From: an uncultured Bacteroidota bacterium
GTDB taxonomy: Bacteria > Bacteroidota > Bacteroidia > NS11-12g > UBA955
Assembly: GCA_903879775.1 (NCBI GenBank)
Contig: CAIRMY010000040.1
Coordinates: 1 to 8,535, forward strand
DNA: 8,535 nt
Direction: 5' to 3'
The notes beneath the pieces are model-generated. The model was not told the DNA's origin, ran no database searches, and was given only the letters and a program-made list of their open reading frames with translations. Below, one piece after another: positions 1 through 6,649 of the stretch (positions are counted from its first letter, which is position 1; each line of letters opens with the position of its first letter). Made by a program: the position numbers and the translations under genes.

Positions 1-232
1 ATTGCTGAGTGATATTGTTGCCTGAGCTATCTACCGCCAAAGTGATTACGTTCGCTGAATTTAAAACATATAACTCAAACATTTTCTCCATATAGGTTGC
101 CTGTTTGGTTGTATCCGTTGGAATTGTATCCGTATTCTTTGGGGTTTCATCTTTTTTACATGACGAAACGGATGGAATCATCAATGAAAAAAAAACCATT
201 GAAAAAATAAAAAATATGCCTTTTGTTTTCAT
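1..232 (-). CDS. Putative surface lipoprotein, 5' part only
   Basis: Reading the minus strand from the ATG at 232-230 gives 77 codons open to the window edge, so the C-terminus is missing. Residues 1-23 form a lipoprotein signal peptide: a basic start (MKTK), a Phe/Ile/Met-rich hydrophobic stretch, and the lipobox V-S-S-C with the lipidated cysteine at residue 24. The mature protein starts C-K-K-D-E, which fits the C-x-K-(D/E)2 export signal described for surface lipoproteins of Capnocytophaga, so display on the outer face of the outer membrane is inferred. A short Thr/Pro/Asp-rich linker follows, then a segment beginning YMEKMFELYVLN. I do not recognise the family of the mature domain and assign no function. 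It diverges from the M61 peptidase gene across 74 bp. No other open frame in this stretch has comparable features; an overlapping plus-strand frame looks like a shadow. Confidence 0.8.
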   Translation of the reverse strand, partial: MKTKGIFFIFSMVFFSLMIPSVSSCKKDETPKNTDTIPTDTTKQATYMEKMFELYVLNSANVITLAVDSSGNNITQQ

Positions 233-237
233 ACTAT

Positions 238-245
238 CAAATGTA
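238..245 (-). promoter_or_regulatory. Candidate -7 box (TACATTTG) for the lipoprotein gene
   Basis: The minus strand reads TACATTTG, a full match to the Bacteroidota -7 consensus TAnnTTTG, ending five bases before the lipoprotein ATG. I see no TTTG or TTG at the expected 17-23 bases upstream, so the promoter rests on one box. If used, the transcript would have almost no leader. Confidence 0.35.
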
Positions 246-293
246 ATCAAAAAATCTCAATTTCTTTATGTTCCATTATTCATGAAAATAAGT

Positions 294-301
294 GAAATTT
301 G
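294..301 (+). promoter_or_regulatory. Weak candidate -7 box for the M61 peptidase operon
   Basis: GAAATTTG matches TAnnTTTG at all fixed positions but the first, and ends five bases before the ATG at 307. The best -33 candidate is TATG at 267-270, 23 bases upstream, one mismatch from TTTG. Both elements are imperfect, so this is only the best candidate in the gap. Confidence 0.2.
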
Positions 302-306
302 CAACC

Positions 307-2136
307 ATGCGAAAAACAATCTTCCTTGTATTTCTATTTTTATTTATCACAATGACAGAATTATCCGGCCAAACAGTTGACTACTCAATCAGAATTCCTG
401 ATCCTAAAAATCATTATGCACAGGTGTCTATGAATTACACCGCTCAAGAAAAAGGTTTGGTTAAAGTGAGTATGCCCGTTTGGACCCCTGGGAGCTATTT
501 GGTTAGAGAATTTGCGAAGAACATTGAAACTGTAAGAATCGAAATCAATGGAAAATCAGTTAATGCAAGCAAATCAGATAAAAATACTTGGTCCTTCCCA
601 GCTAAAAAAGGAGATAAAATATTCTTTCAATACAACGTTTATTGCTATGAAATGAGTGTGAGAACTTCATATATCGATGAAGATCAAGCCCTTTTAAATC
701 TGGCTTCTGTTTGTGCTTTCATTGAAGGCAAAGAAAAGACCAATATTCATTGCGTGGTTGAATTGCCGGGGGCGTGGAACAATATCATTTCACACTGCGA
801 AATCATTACCTCTGAAAGAATTAAAGGTGCGCCGCATGAATATTTATTAACATTTGATAATTTCGATGAAATGGTTGACTCGCCGATTCAACTTGGCAAT
901 TTTGAAACATTTAATTTCAATGTCAATAATGTCCCTCATAGAGTCGCAATGGTGGGTATTCACAACGCTAATATTGAGAAATTGAAGGTAGACATGCAAA
1001 ACATCTGTCAAACAATGGTCAATATTATTGGTGAAATGCCATGTAAAACATATACCTTCATCATCCAAAATGTAGAAGCTGGCGGCGGTGGTCTAGAACA
1101 CAAAAATGGTTCCACCCTCATGATGTCGCGCTTTAATTACACCAACGCTCAGTCTTATCAAGGGCTACTAGGACTCATTGCGCATGAGTATTTTCATTTA
1201 TGGAATGTGAAACGTATCAGACCAGTTGCTTTGGGCCCTTTCGATTACAACAACGAAAACTACACCAAATCACTCTGGATTGCCGAAGGCATCACTTCAT
1301 ACTTCGATGAACTTGCGCTCATGCGTGCAGGTTACATTTCTAAACAAGATTTTTTAAATACCCTTGCAGGTTATATCAATAACCACGAAAATAGAGCGGG
1401 AAGCAAAATTGCAACCTTACACGAAATGAGTTGGGATGCTTGGATCAAAGAATACAGGCCAAATGAAAATTCGAAAAATAATTCATATTCTTATTATTCT
1501 AAGGGACTTATCATTGGGGCATTGTTAGACATGACAATTTGTAAATTGACCAATGGAAAAAAATCACTCGATGATGTTTTTAAAACTTTATATAAAGATT
1601 TCTACTTAAACAATAAAAAATCGAAAGATGGAATTGGATACACCGATGAAGACTTTATGAATGTTTGCAATAAAGTTGCCGGCGTTGAATTGAATGCCGA
1701 TTTCAACATTTGGCTAACCACAACCATTTCACCTGATTATGTTGGAATTTTCAACAACCTCGATATTCAATCGAAAAAACAGGAAATCAACCGCAATTCT
1801 TGGGGATTGAATTATGAAACTTCAAATGGAAAAAACATTGTAAAATACGTCAGAAATCCTGGTCCTTCTACCCTTTTAGGCATCAATGTAAATGACGAAT
1901 TAATTGCATTGAATGGAGTAAGACTTAACAACGATTTAGAACAAGTTTGGAACAAACTTGGCAAACCAAGTAAAGTATCGCTTACAATATCGAGAAGCGG
2001 ATTAATGAGAGAAATCTCAGGCAATTTTACGGGCCTACAGGAAGTAGAATATACGTTTTTATTGGGAGAAAAGCAAATGAATAAAGAGTTTTGGTCTCAA
2101 ACTGGAGCGCTCCAAAAATGGTTAATTTCAAAATAA
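307..2136 (+). CDS. Secreted M61-family metallopeptidase (glycyl aminopeptidase-like) with PDZ domain
   Basis: A 609-residue zinc peptidase. Residues 1-21 (MRKTIFLVFLFLF... to LSGQ) look like a signal peptide, so the enzyme should act in the periplasm or at the outer membrane. An N-terminal beta-rich region typical of M61 proteins runs to about residue 190. The catalytic part carries GGGGLEHKNG (259-268), the zinc motif HEYFH (H293, E294, H297) followed by LWNVKRIRP, and WIAEG with the probable third zinc ligand E327. A PDZ-like domain spans roughly 495-575. Length and domain order are normal for the family, whose known members cleave N-terminal Gly or Ala; the substrate here is unknown. I chose the ATG at 307 over an in-frame GTG at 292 because it places the signal peptide directly at the N-terminus. 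The next gene starts one base after the stop, which indicates co-transcription. Confidence 0.9.
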   Translation: MRKTIFLVFLFLFITMTELSGQTVDYSIRIPDPKNHYAQVSMNYTAQEKGLVKVSMPVWTPGSYLVREFAKNIETVRIEINGKSVNASKSDKNTWSFPAKKGDKIFFQYNVYCYEMSVRTSYIDEDQALLNLASVCAFIEGKEKTNIHCVVELPGAWNNIISHCEIITSERIKGAPHEYLLTFDNFDEMVDSPIQLGNFETFNFNVNNVPHRVAMVGIHNANIEKLKVDMQNICQTMVNIIGEMPCKTYTFIIQNVEAGGGGLEHKNGSTLMMSRFNYTNAQSYQGLLGLIAHEYFHLWNVKRIRPVALGPFDYNNENYTKSLWIAEGITSYFDELALMRAGYISKQDFLNTLAGYINNHENRAGSKIATLHEMSWDAWIKEYRPNENSKNNSYSYYSKGLIIGALLDMTICKLTNGKKSLDDVFKTLYKDFYLNNKKSKDGIGYTDEDFMNVCNKVAGVELNADFNIWLTTTISPDYVGIFNNLDIQSKKQEINRNSWGLNYETSNGKNIVKYVRNPGPSTLLGINVNDELIALNGVRLNNDLEQVWNKLGKPSKVSLTISRSGLMREISGNFTGLQEVEYTFLLGEKQMNKEFWSQTGALQKWLISK

Positions 2137-2137
2137 A

Positions 2138-3217
2138 ATGACCATCATTCATCACGAAACCCTAAAACATTGGATTGCCGAAGTTTTTATAACTTGTGGT
2201 TTTACCGCGGAAAATGCAAATCTTTCTGCACAAGTTTTAGTTGAAGCCGATTTAAGAGGCATCGACAGTCATGGGGTTGCCCGACTTTCGGGCTATGTTC
2301 GATTGATTGAGAAAAAAAGAATCAACTCCAATCCGAATTTCGCTGTAAGTCGCCGCAAAAAAACAATGATCCATTTAGATGCCGATTCTGGCATTGGACT
2401 ATTGTCGGCACCTTACGCCATGAAACTTGCCATTGAAGCAACCAACGATTATGGAAGCGGTTGGGTGGGAATTTCAAACTCAAACCATTTTGGCATTGCT
2501 GCTTATCACTCAATGATGGCCTTAGAGCACGATTATATTGGTTTCTCTATGACAAATGCAAGTCCTTTAGTTACGCCCGCAAATGGCAAACAAAGAATGC
2601 TAGGCACCAACCCTATTTGTGTTGCCATTCCAACCAATCAAGAAACTCCATTTGTGCTTGATATGGCAACAGCCGCGGCAGCAAATGGAAAATTAGAAAT
2701 TGCAGAGAGAGTGAACAAACCCATTCCTAAAGGCTGGGCAATCACCAAAGACGGCGAAAATACAACCGACGCAAAAGCCCTCAAAAACGGGGGAATGTTA
2801 TTGCCATTGGGCAGCAATCAGGAAGGTGGTTTTCATAAAGGATATGGCCTTGGAGCTTGGGTAGATATTTTCTCTGGAGTTATTACAGGAGCTAATTTTG
2901 GACCTTGGGTACCGCCATTTGTTTCTTTTCTAGATCCATTGCCAAATTTACCAGGCAATGGGATTGGACATTTTGTGGGATGTTGGGATATCGATGGATT
3001 TCAAGATAAAGAAACATCGAAAAGCAAAATGGATTTATGGATTCAAACATTCAAAAACACACTTCCTTTAGATAGTAACCAACCAGTTTTAATACCTGGT
3101 GAAATTGAACATCATTTAAAGCTCAGCAGGCAACTTGAAGGAATTTCTTTGGTTGATGCCGTATGCAAAGACATTGAACAGCTTTCATATGAATTAGGCA
3201 TCCCTTCCCCATTATAA
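2138..3217 (+). CDS. Ldh_2 (malate/L-lactate dehydrogenase) family NAD(P)-dependent oxidoreductase
   Basis: A 359-residue cytoplasmic enzyme of the family that includes archaeal-type malate dehydrogenase, ureidoglycolate dehydrogenase and 2,3-diketo-L-gulonate reductase. These interconvert 2-hydroxy acids and 2-oxo acids using a fold unrelated to classical Rossmann dehydrogenases. Family marks visible here are RGIDSHGVARL (residues 40-50, H45), SNSNHFG with the likely catalytic H117, TPANG/LGTNPI (146-160), DMATAAAANGKLEIA (175-189) and HKGYGL (233-238). Length is normal and no key motif is missing. The substrate cannot be read from sequence, so malate, lactate and other 2-hydroxy acids all stay open. 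It begins one base after the M61 stop and ends four bases before the next small gene, so it is probably the middle gene of a three-gene transcript, though no metabolic link to a peptidase is evident. Confidence 0.92.
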   Translation: MTIIHHETLKHWIAEVFITCGFTAENANLSAQVLVEADLRGIDSHGVARLSGYVRLIEKKRINSNPNFAVSRRKKTMIHLDADSGIGLLSAPYAMKLAIEATNDYGSGWVGISNSNHFGIAAYHSMMALEHDYIGFSMTNASPLVTPANGKQRMLGTNPICVAIPTNQETPFVLDMATAAAANGKLEIAERVNKPIPKGWAITKDGENTTDAKALKNGGMLLPLGSNQEGGFHKGYGLGAWVDIFSGVITGANFGPWVPPFVSFLDPLPNLPGNGIGHFVGCWDIDGFQDKETSKSKMDLWIQTFKNTLPLDSNQPVLIPGEIEHHLKLSRQLEGISLVDAVCKDIEQLSYELGIPSPL

Positions 3218-3221
3218 AATC

Positions 3222-3440
3222 ATGGAAAAACAACAAAAACAAAAGCTCATCGTAGCCATTTTATTTTTTACCGTCATAACCGCTATTTCAGTTTGGGCAT
3301 ACATTGCGATTTTAAAACCCAACAAAGAGTACCATCAAAAAACCGGAAAAAAATACACTCAAAAGAAACAATACAAAACAGATTACAATCCCGATTATAT
3401 CGACAGTATCATACAAGCAAAAAAGAAATCAAAAAAGTAA
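3222..3440 (+). CDS. Small single-pass membrane protein, function unknown
   Basis: A 72-residue protein of a family I do not recognise. The N-terminus MEKQQKQK is basic, residues 9-31 form one strong hydrophobic helix (LIVAILFF to AYIAIL), and residues 32-72 are a hydrophilic Lys/Tyr/Gln-rich tail ending KKKSKK. There is no lipobox and no clear signal-peptidase site, so it is probably anchored in the inner membrane by the helix. Orientation is uncertain because both flanks are positively charged. Support for a real gene comes from a start four bases after the Ldh_2 stop, a coherent membrane-protein pattern, and an end exactly at the convergent kmo stop, so the frame fills the space between two confident genes. 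No function is assigned. Confidence 0.72.
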   Translation: MEKQQKQKLIVAILFFTVITAISVWAYIAILKPNKEYHQKTGKKYTQKKQYKTDYNPDYIDSIIQAKKKSKK

Positions 3441-3441
3441 A

Positions 3442-4773
3442 TTATTTCATTTGAGAAATTAAATCTCTGATGAAGTTTTGATCAGTGATTTTATCTTCAA
3501 GTTTTTCTGAAATGATTTTCTCCAGCAATGCATCATTTTTAGCTCCCCAATTTAAGGCGTCTAAATATCCATCATTGCTAAAGGTGACTCTTTCATATTG
3601 ACTTTTATAAACATCGCTATAAAGTTTAATTAAGTCATGCTCTACATGCTTCTTGTGTAAAAACTCAGGTAACCCAACTAAATCACGCATTTCTATAAAG
3701 TTTTGCAATGCTAAGCTTGCAATGGCATCAGCATTGGGTTTACGGAGCTTTTGATATTCATCTAAAATCTTTGCCCAATTGCCTGGATATTTATCAATAC
3801 ATTCATCTAAAACCACGCAATCTTCGAAACTGCAGTTCATCCCTTGGCCATAAAAAGGCACAATGGCATGCGCGCTATCGCCCATTAATGCCACTTTGTT
3901 TTTCACCCATGGATAACAACGCATGGTTGCCAAATGACCTGTAGGATTGTTAAAGAAATCATCAACCAAATTCGGCATCATTGGCACAGCATCTGCAAAA
4001 TAAGTATCAAAAAACTGTGATACTTGCTCTTTCGTTTGAAGGTTCGACAAACTTACTTCACCATCGTAAGGCATAAATAAAGTGCAAGTGAAATTACCAC
4101 CAGGATTTGGCAAAGCTATCATCATGAAGCTACTTCTAGGCCATATATGCAAAGAATTTACATCCATTTGAAAATTGCCATTTGAGTCTGGAACAATTTC
4201 TAATTCCTTATATCCATAATTCTCATAATTCTGAGAGAAATTATAACGAGGATAACGAATCATGGAGTCTCTAACTGCAGAAAATGCGCCATCTGTAGAT
4301 AAAACAACATCCGAAACAACTTTTACGGTTTGTCCCTCCGCATTTACAAATGTCATTTCATTCGTTTCTAAATTTGCATGTATGCATTTATGGTCAAAAT
4401 ACATGTGAATATTTTCATATTCATCGGCCAATTGTAACAATCGAATATTTAGTTCACCTCTTGAAACAGAATAAATGGCCTGATCATCTCTACCATATGC
4501 CTGATATGCCAAATCGCCAGCAGTGCTATGCATCATCCTTCCCTTCATGGGAATAGATATACCCAAAATTTCATCAACCAATCCCAACTTACTCAAAGCA
4601 TTGATACCCCGAGTAGATAAAGCCAAATTGATACTTCTACCACCTTCGTATTTTCCTTGACGCATATCGCCTCTGCGTTCATACAAATGTACATCGTATC
4701 CTTTTTTTGCTAAATAGATTGACATTAAACTCCCGGCTAAGCCGCCACCAACCAATGTGATTTTCTCAGACAT
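3442..4773 (-). CDS. kmo: Kynurenine 3-monooxygenase (EC 1.14.13.9)
   Basis: A 443-residue FAD-dependent aromatic hydroxylase that converts L-kynurenine to 3-hydroxykynurenine with NADPH and O2, a step in tryptophan breakdown and, in some Bacteroidota, in making NAD from tryptophan. The FAD-binding GGGLAG sits at residues 9-14 with E33 ending the second strand. GRSINLALSTRG (46-57), the DG motif at D162-G163, and the GD motif at G299-D300 leading into PFYGQGMNCSFED (307-319) are typical of kynurenine monooxygenases rather than other hydroxylases. R80 and Y94 probably match the substrate-binding Arg84 and Tyr98 of the Pseudomonas fluorescens enzyme; this is my alignment by eye. There is no C-terminal membrane segment, as expected in bacteria. 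No kynureninase, tryptophan dioxygenase or 3-hydroxyanthranilate gene is in the window. A good promoter lies just upstream, so it is probably transcribed alone. Confidence 0.94.
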   Translation of the reverse strand: MSEKITLVGGGLAGSLMSIYLAKKGYDVHLYERRGDMRQGKYEGGRSINLALSTRGINALSKLGLVDEILGISIPMKGRMMHSTAGDLAYQAYGRDDQAIYSVSRGELNIRLLQLADEYENIHMYFDHKCIHANLETNEMTFVNAEGQTVKVVSDVVLSTDGAFSAVRDSMIRYPRYNFSQNYENYGYKELEIVPDSNGNFQMDVNSLHIWPRSSFMMIALPNPGGNFTCTLFMPYDGEVSLSNLQTKEQVSQFFDTYFADAVPMMPNLVDDFFNNPTGHLATMRCYPWVKNKVALMGDSAHAIVPFYGQGMNCSFEDCVVLDECIDKYPGNWAKILDEYQKLRKPNADAIASLALQNFIEMRDLVGLPEFLHKKHVEHDLIKLYSDVYKSQYERVTFSNDGYLDALNWGAKNDALLEKIISEKLEDKITDQNFIRDLISQMK

Positions 4774-4779
4774 ATTTTA

Positions 4780-4813
4780 CAAATTTACGGCTTCAAATGA
4801 TGCTTTCATCAAA
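4780..4813 (-). promoter_or_regulatory. Promoter for kmo (TTTG - 22 bp - TAAATTTG)
   Basis: On the minus strand TTTG (4813-4810) is followed after 22 bases by TAAATTTG (4787-4780), a full match to the TAnnTTTG -7 element within the 17-23 base spacing reported for Flavobacterium. The -7 box ends six bases before the kmo ATG, so the transcript would have almost no leader. Confidence 0.55.
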
Positions 4814-4838
4814 AAAATCTATCATTTTTGTTTTCATT

Positions 4839-5468
4839 ATGCGCTACTACAAGGTTTCTTCGTTTATTCAACGATATTTTTACCGCTATTTGTGGCGCAT
4901 GAATCCATCAGAAAATGCCATTTATCTTACATTTGACGATGGTCCTAACGATGTTGTAACGGCACAAGCTTTGAATATCCTTAAAGAAAAAAACATACAC
5001 GCTACTTTTTTCTGCGTTGGAGAAAATATCCAAAAATACCCTACAATTGTTGAGCGTATTGTTTCTGAGGGACATTCTATCGGCAACCACACTCATAACC
5101 ACATCAAAGGATGGAATTATCCCTCCGAAAAATATTTAACCAATATTGCATTGGCGCAAGAATCCATTGCTCCATTTTCGAATACAAATTTATTTCGACC
5201 GCCATATGGCCGAATATCGAAAAAACAAGGCTCTGCTTTGATCAAGTTGGGTTACAAAATTGTGATGTGGGATATTTTGAGCTACGATTACGATAAGCAC
5301 ATTCATATTGAAGATTGCATCAAAAATATTAGCAAAAAAACACGGAATGGGAGCATTATTGTTTTTCACGATAGCTTGAAGGCTCAAACTCAAATGCTTC
5401 AAATTTTACCTGTGTATATAGAAAATATGATTCAAAGAGGATTTAAATTTAAAACCTTACCTCAATGA
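4839..5468 (+). CDS. Polysaccharide deacetylase, NodB homology domain (carbohydrate esterase family 4)
   Basis: A 209-residue metal-dependent deacetylase that removes N-acetyl groups from amino-sugar glycans. All NodB motifs are present: TFDDGP with D33 and D34 (31-36), the metal-binding His pair in HTHNH (H84, H88), FRPPYG (119-124), MWD (143-145) and FHDS with catalytic H177 (176-179). The protein is little more than the bare domain. No signal peptide is visible, so it may act in the cytoplasm or at the inner membrane face. I chose the ATG at 4839 because about 29 residues before TFDDGP suits close Bacteroidota relatives as I remember them. The in-frame ATGs at 4797 and 4800 add about 14 residues and would put the kmo -33 box inside this gene. 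Its stop overlaps the start of the glycosyltransferase gene by four bases (ATGA), so the two are almost surely co-translated and act on related sugars. Confidence 0.9.
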   Translation: MRYYKVSSFIQRYFYRYLWRMNPSENAIYLTFDDGPNDVVTAQALNILKEKNIHATFFCVGENIQKYPTIVERIVSEGHSIGNHTHNHIKGWNYPSEKYLTNIALAQESIAPFSNTNLFRPPYGRISKKQGSALIKLGYKIVMWDILSYDYDKHIHIEDCIKNISKKTRNGSIIVFHDSLKAQTQMLQILPVYIENMIQRGFKFKTLPQ

Positions 5469-6610
5469 TATTGTATATTTTATATTCCATTGTTGTCCTT
5501 TATTTAATTGTGCAAATTTGGCAATTACAAGCTTTGTTTAGATATGAAGTCTACAATGATTTTCAAACATTACAAAATGAAGATCCTTCTGTATTCCCTC
5601 AAATTAGTATTTGGGTTGCATGCCGAAATGAAGAAAAAAATATAGAACACTGTTTACTTTCATTGTTGGATTTGAATTACCCTAAAGATAAAATTCAAAT
5701 TCTCATTGGAAATGACCAAAGTACCGACAACACCCGTCAAAAAATTCTAGATGTAATTGAACAATATTCTAAACAATCTCAATACAGTGAAAGTAAAACA
5801 CTTTTACAGCTTATTGATATTCTAGATGACGATTCCGGTCTAAAAGCAAAGGCTAGGGTTATGGCACAGCTCGACAAACATGCCATTGGCGAGTATTATT
5901 TAATTACCGATGCTGATGTTGTTGTAAGCCCCAATTGGGCTCTCGGATTGCTTGGAAGTCTGTCAAATGAAATGGGTGTTGCAAGTGGCACAACCATGGT
6001 TAAAAGTGATGGAATCTGGGGATGGCTGCAAGAAATTGATTGGGCATATTTTATGGGATTACTCAATCTAATTTCATTTTCAGGGATTCCAGCAACTGCC
6101 GTTGGCAATAACATGATCATGAAAAAAGAGGCTTATTGGGAAACCGGTGGATACGGAAAAATTCAATTTTCAATTACTGAAGACTATAAACTATACTCTG
6201 AAATCTGTAAAAAAGGTTGGAAATGGAACAACGTCATGAGCCCTCAAGTTTTGGCATTTACGCATAAAATCGAAGGATTTTTACCTCTGCTACATCAACG
6301 TAAACGATGGCTGAGTGGCGGTAAAGAATTGCCTTGGTATTGGTGGATACTCTTCGGCATCTATGGACTTTTCTATTTTATTACACCACTTCTACTTGTG
6401 TATAATTTCAAAATTGGGCTGGCATTTTGGATGCTAAAATTCATTTTGCAAATGATTCAAATCAATCAAATCTATCGGTTCTTAGGACAACAATCGCCGC
6501 CCACTTACAAGCATTTGCTCTATGAACTCTACATGTTCTTGGTCACAGTTTCCACATCAATTTTCTTTTTACTTCCCGCAAAAACCATTTGGAAAGAAAG
6601 AAAATACTAA
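5465..6610 (+). CDS. Membrane GT2 glycosyltransferase (processive type)
   Basis: A 381-residue inner-membrane transferase that adds sugars from a nucleotide-sugar donor on the cytoplasmic side. Residues 1-22 form an N-terminal membrane helix. The GT-A domain follows, with VACRNEE (51-57), NDQSTD (D84, D88), the metal-binding DAD (149-151), the catalytic-base region TED (238-240) and QRKRW (278-282, the QxxRW motif). QxxRW is typical of processive enzymes such as NodC, chitin, hyaluronan, cellulose and poly-N-acetylglucosamine synthases. C-terminal hydrophobic segments lie at about 291-313, 317-333 and 352-371. It is shorter than PgaC-type synthases and lacks a PilZ domain. The ATGA overlap with the deacetylase gene points to a shared product rich in N-acetylhexosamine, but donor and product cannot be read directly. 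A single-addition enzyme acting on a lipid-linked sugar remains possible. Confidence 0.88.
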   Translation: MILYILYSIVVLYLIVQIWQLQALFRYEVYNDFQTLQNEDPSVFPQISIWVACRNEEKNIEHCLLSLLDLNYPKDKIQILIGNDQSTDNTRQKILDVIEQYSKQSQYSESKTLLQLIDILDDDSGLKAKARVMAQLDKHAIGEYYLITDADVVVSPNWALGLLGSLSNEMGVASGTTMVKSDGIWGWLQEIDWAYFMGLLNLISFSGIPATAVGNNMIMKKEAYWETGGYGKIQFSITEDYKLYSEICKKGWKWNNVMSPQVLAFTHKIEGFLPLLHQRKRWLSGGKELPWYWWILFGIYGLFYFITPLLLVYNFKIGLAFWMLKFILQMIQINQIYRFLGQQSPPTYKHLLYELYMFLVTVSTSIFFLLPAKTIWKERKY

Positions 6611-6611
6611 T

Positions 6612-6634
6612 TTATTTGTAATTGTTCTAAATAA
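6612..6634 (+). promoter_or_regulatory. Operator-like dyad 1, overlapping the -33 box of the receptor gene
   Basis: An imperfect 23-bp palindrome centred on 6623. Outer arms TTATTT (6612-6617) and AAATAA (6629-6634) pair perfectly, and 8 of 11 pairs match overall. The right half, TTCTAAATAA, recurs almost exactly in dyad 2. It covers the -33 TTTG at 6615-6618, so a bound protein would block RNA polymerase. With a FecA-like receptor downstream, an iron-type repressor (Fur or DtxR class) is the natural guess, but that is inference. Confidence 0.45.
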
Positions 6635-6646
6635 CATTTAGATTTG
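6615..6646 (+). promoter_or_regulatory. Promoter of the TonB-dependent receptor gene (TTTG - 20 bp - TAGATTTG)
   Basis: TTTG at 6615-6618 and TAGATTTG at 6639-6646 are separated by 20 bases, a full match to the Bacteroidota sigma-ABfr pattern (TTTG, 19-21 bp, TAnnTTTG). Transcription should start near 6650, giving a leader of about 20 bases before the ATG at 6673. This makes the receptor gene independent of the glycosyltransferase gene just upstream. Confidence 0.7.
6626..6642 (+). repeat. Inverted repeat TCTAAAT - AAC - ATTTAGA within the receptor promoter
   Basis: Perfect 7-bp arms (6626-6632 and 6636-6642) around a 3-bp spacer, lying between the -33 and -7 boxes and overlapping both the -7 box and dyad 1. 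TCTAAAT occurs again at 6664-6670, and the left arm region ATTTAGATT (6636-6644) is exactly complementary to AATCTAAAT (6662-6670). The repeated half-site suggests several protein-binding positions rather than an RNA hairpin, because the left copies lie upstream of the predicted transcript start. Confidence 0.5.
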
Positions 6647-6649
6647 CTC

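Noticed and set aside
292..306. GTG start at 292 for the M61 peptidase
   Set aside because: It adds five residues before a standard signal peptide beginning at the ATG at 307; nothing supports the longer form.
105..380. Plus-strand open frame of 91 codons across the lipoprotein gene and the gap
   Set aside because: It is antisense to the lipoprotein with a convincing signal peptide, then overlaps the M61 N-terminus in another frame; its composition looks like no protein family.
3453..3467. GAGAAATTAAATCTC as a terminator hairpin for kmo or the opposite operon
   Set aside because: Only four pairs of stem, A/T-rich middle, no proper T-tract at the right distance, and it lies inside the kmo coding region.
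4797..4838. Upstream ATGs at 4797 and 4800 for the deacetylase
   Set aside because: The added 14 or so residues do not make a clean signal peptide, exceed the length expected before TFDDGP, and would overlap the kmo -33 box.
847..5402. Other short open frames inside the large genes (for example 847-1068, 1812-2024, 2322-2513, 2461-2661, 3708-3944, 4350-4556, 4908-5102, 5111-5296, 5190-5402)
   Set aside because: Each lies wholly within a confidently identified gene in a different frame or strand and shows no domain, signal or start context of its own.
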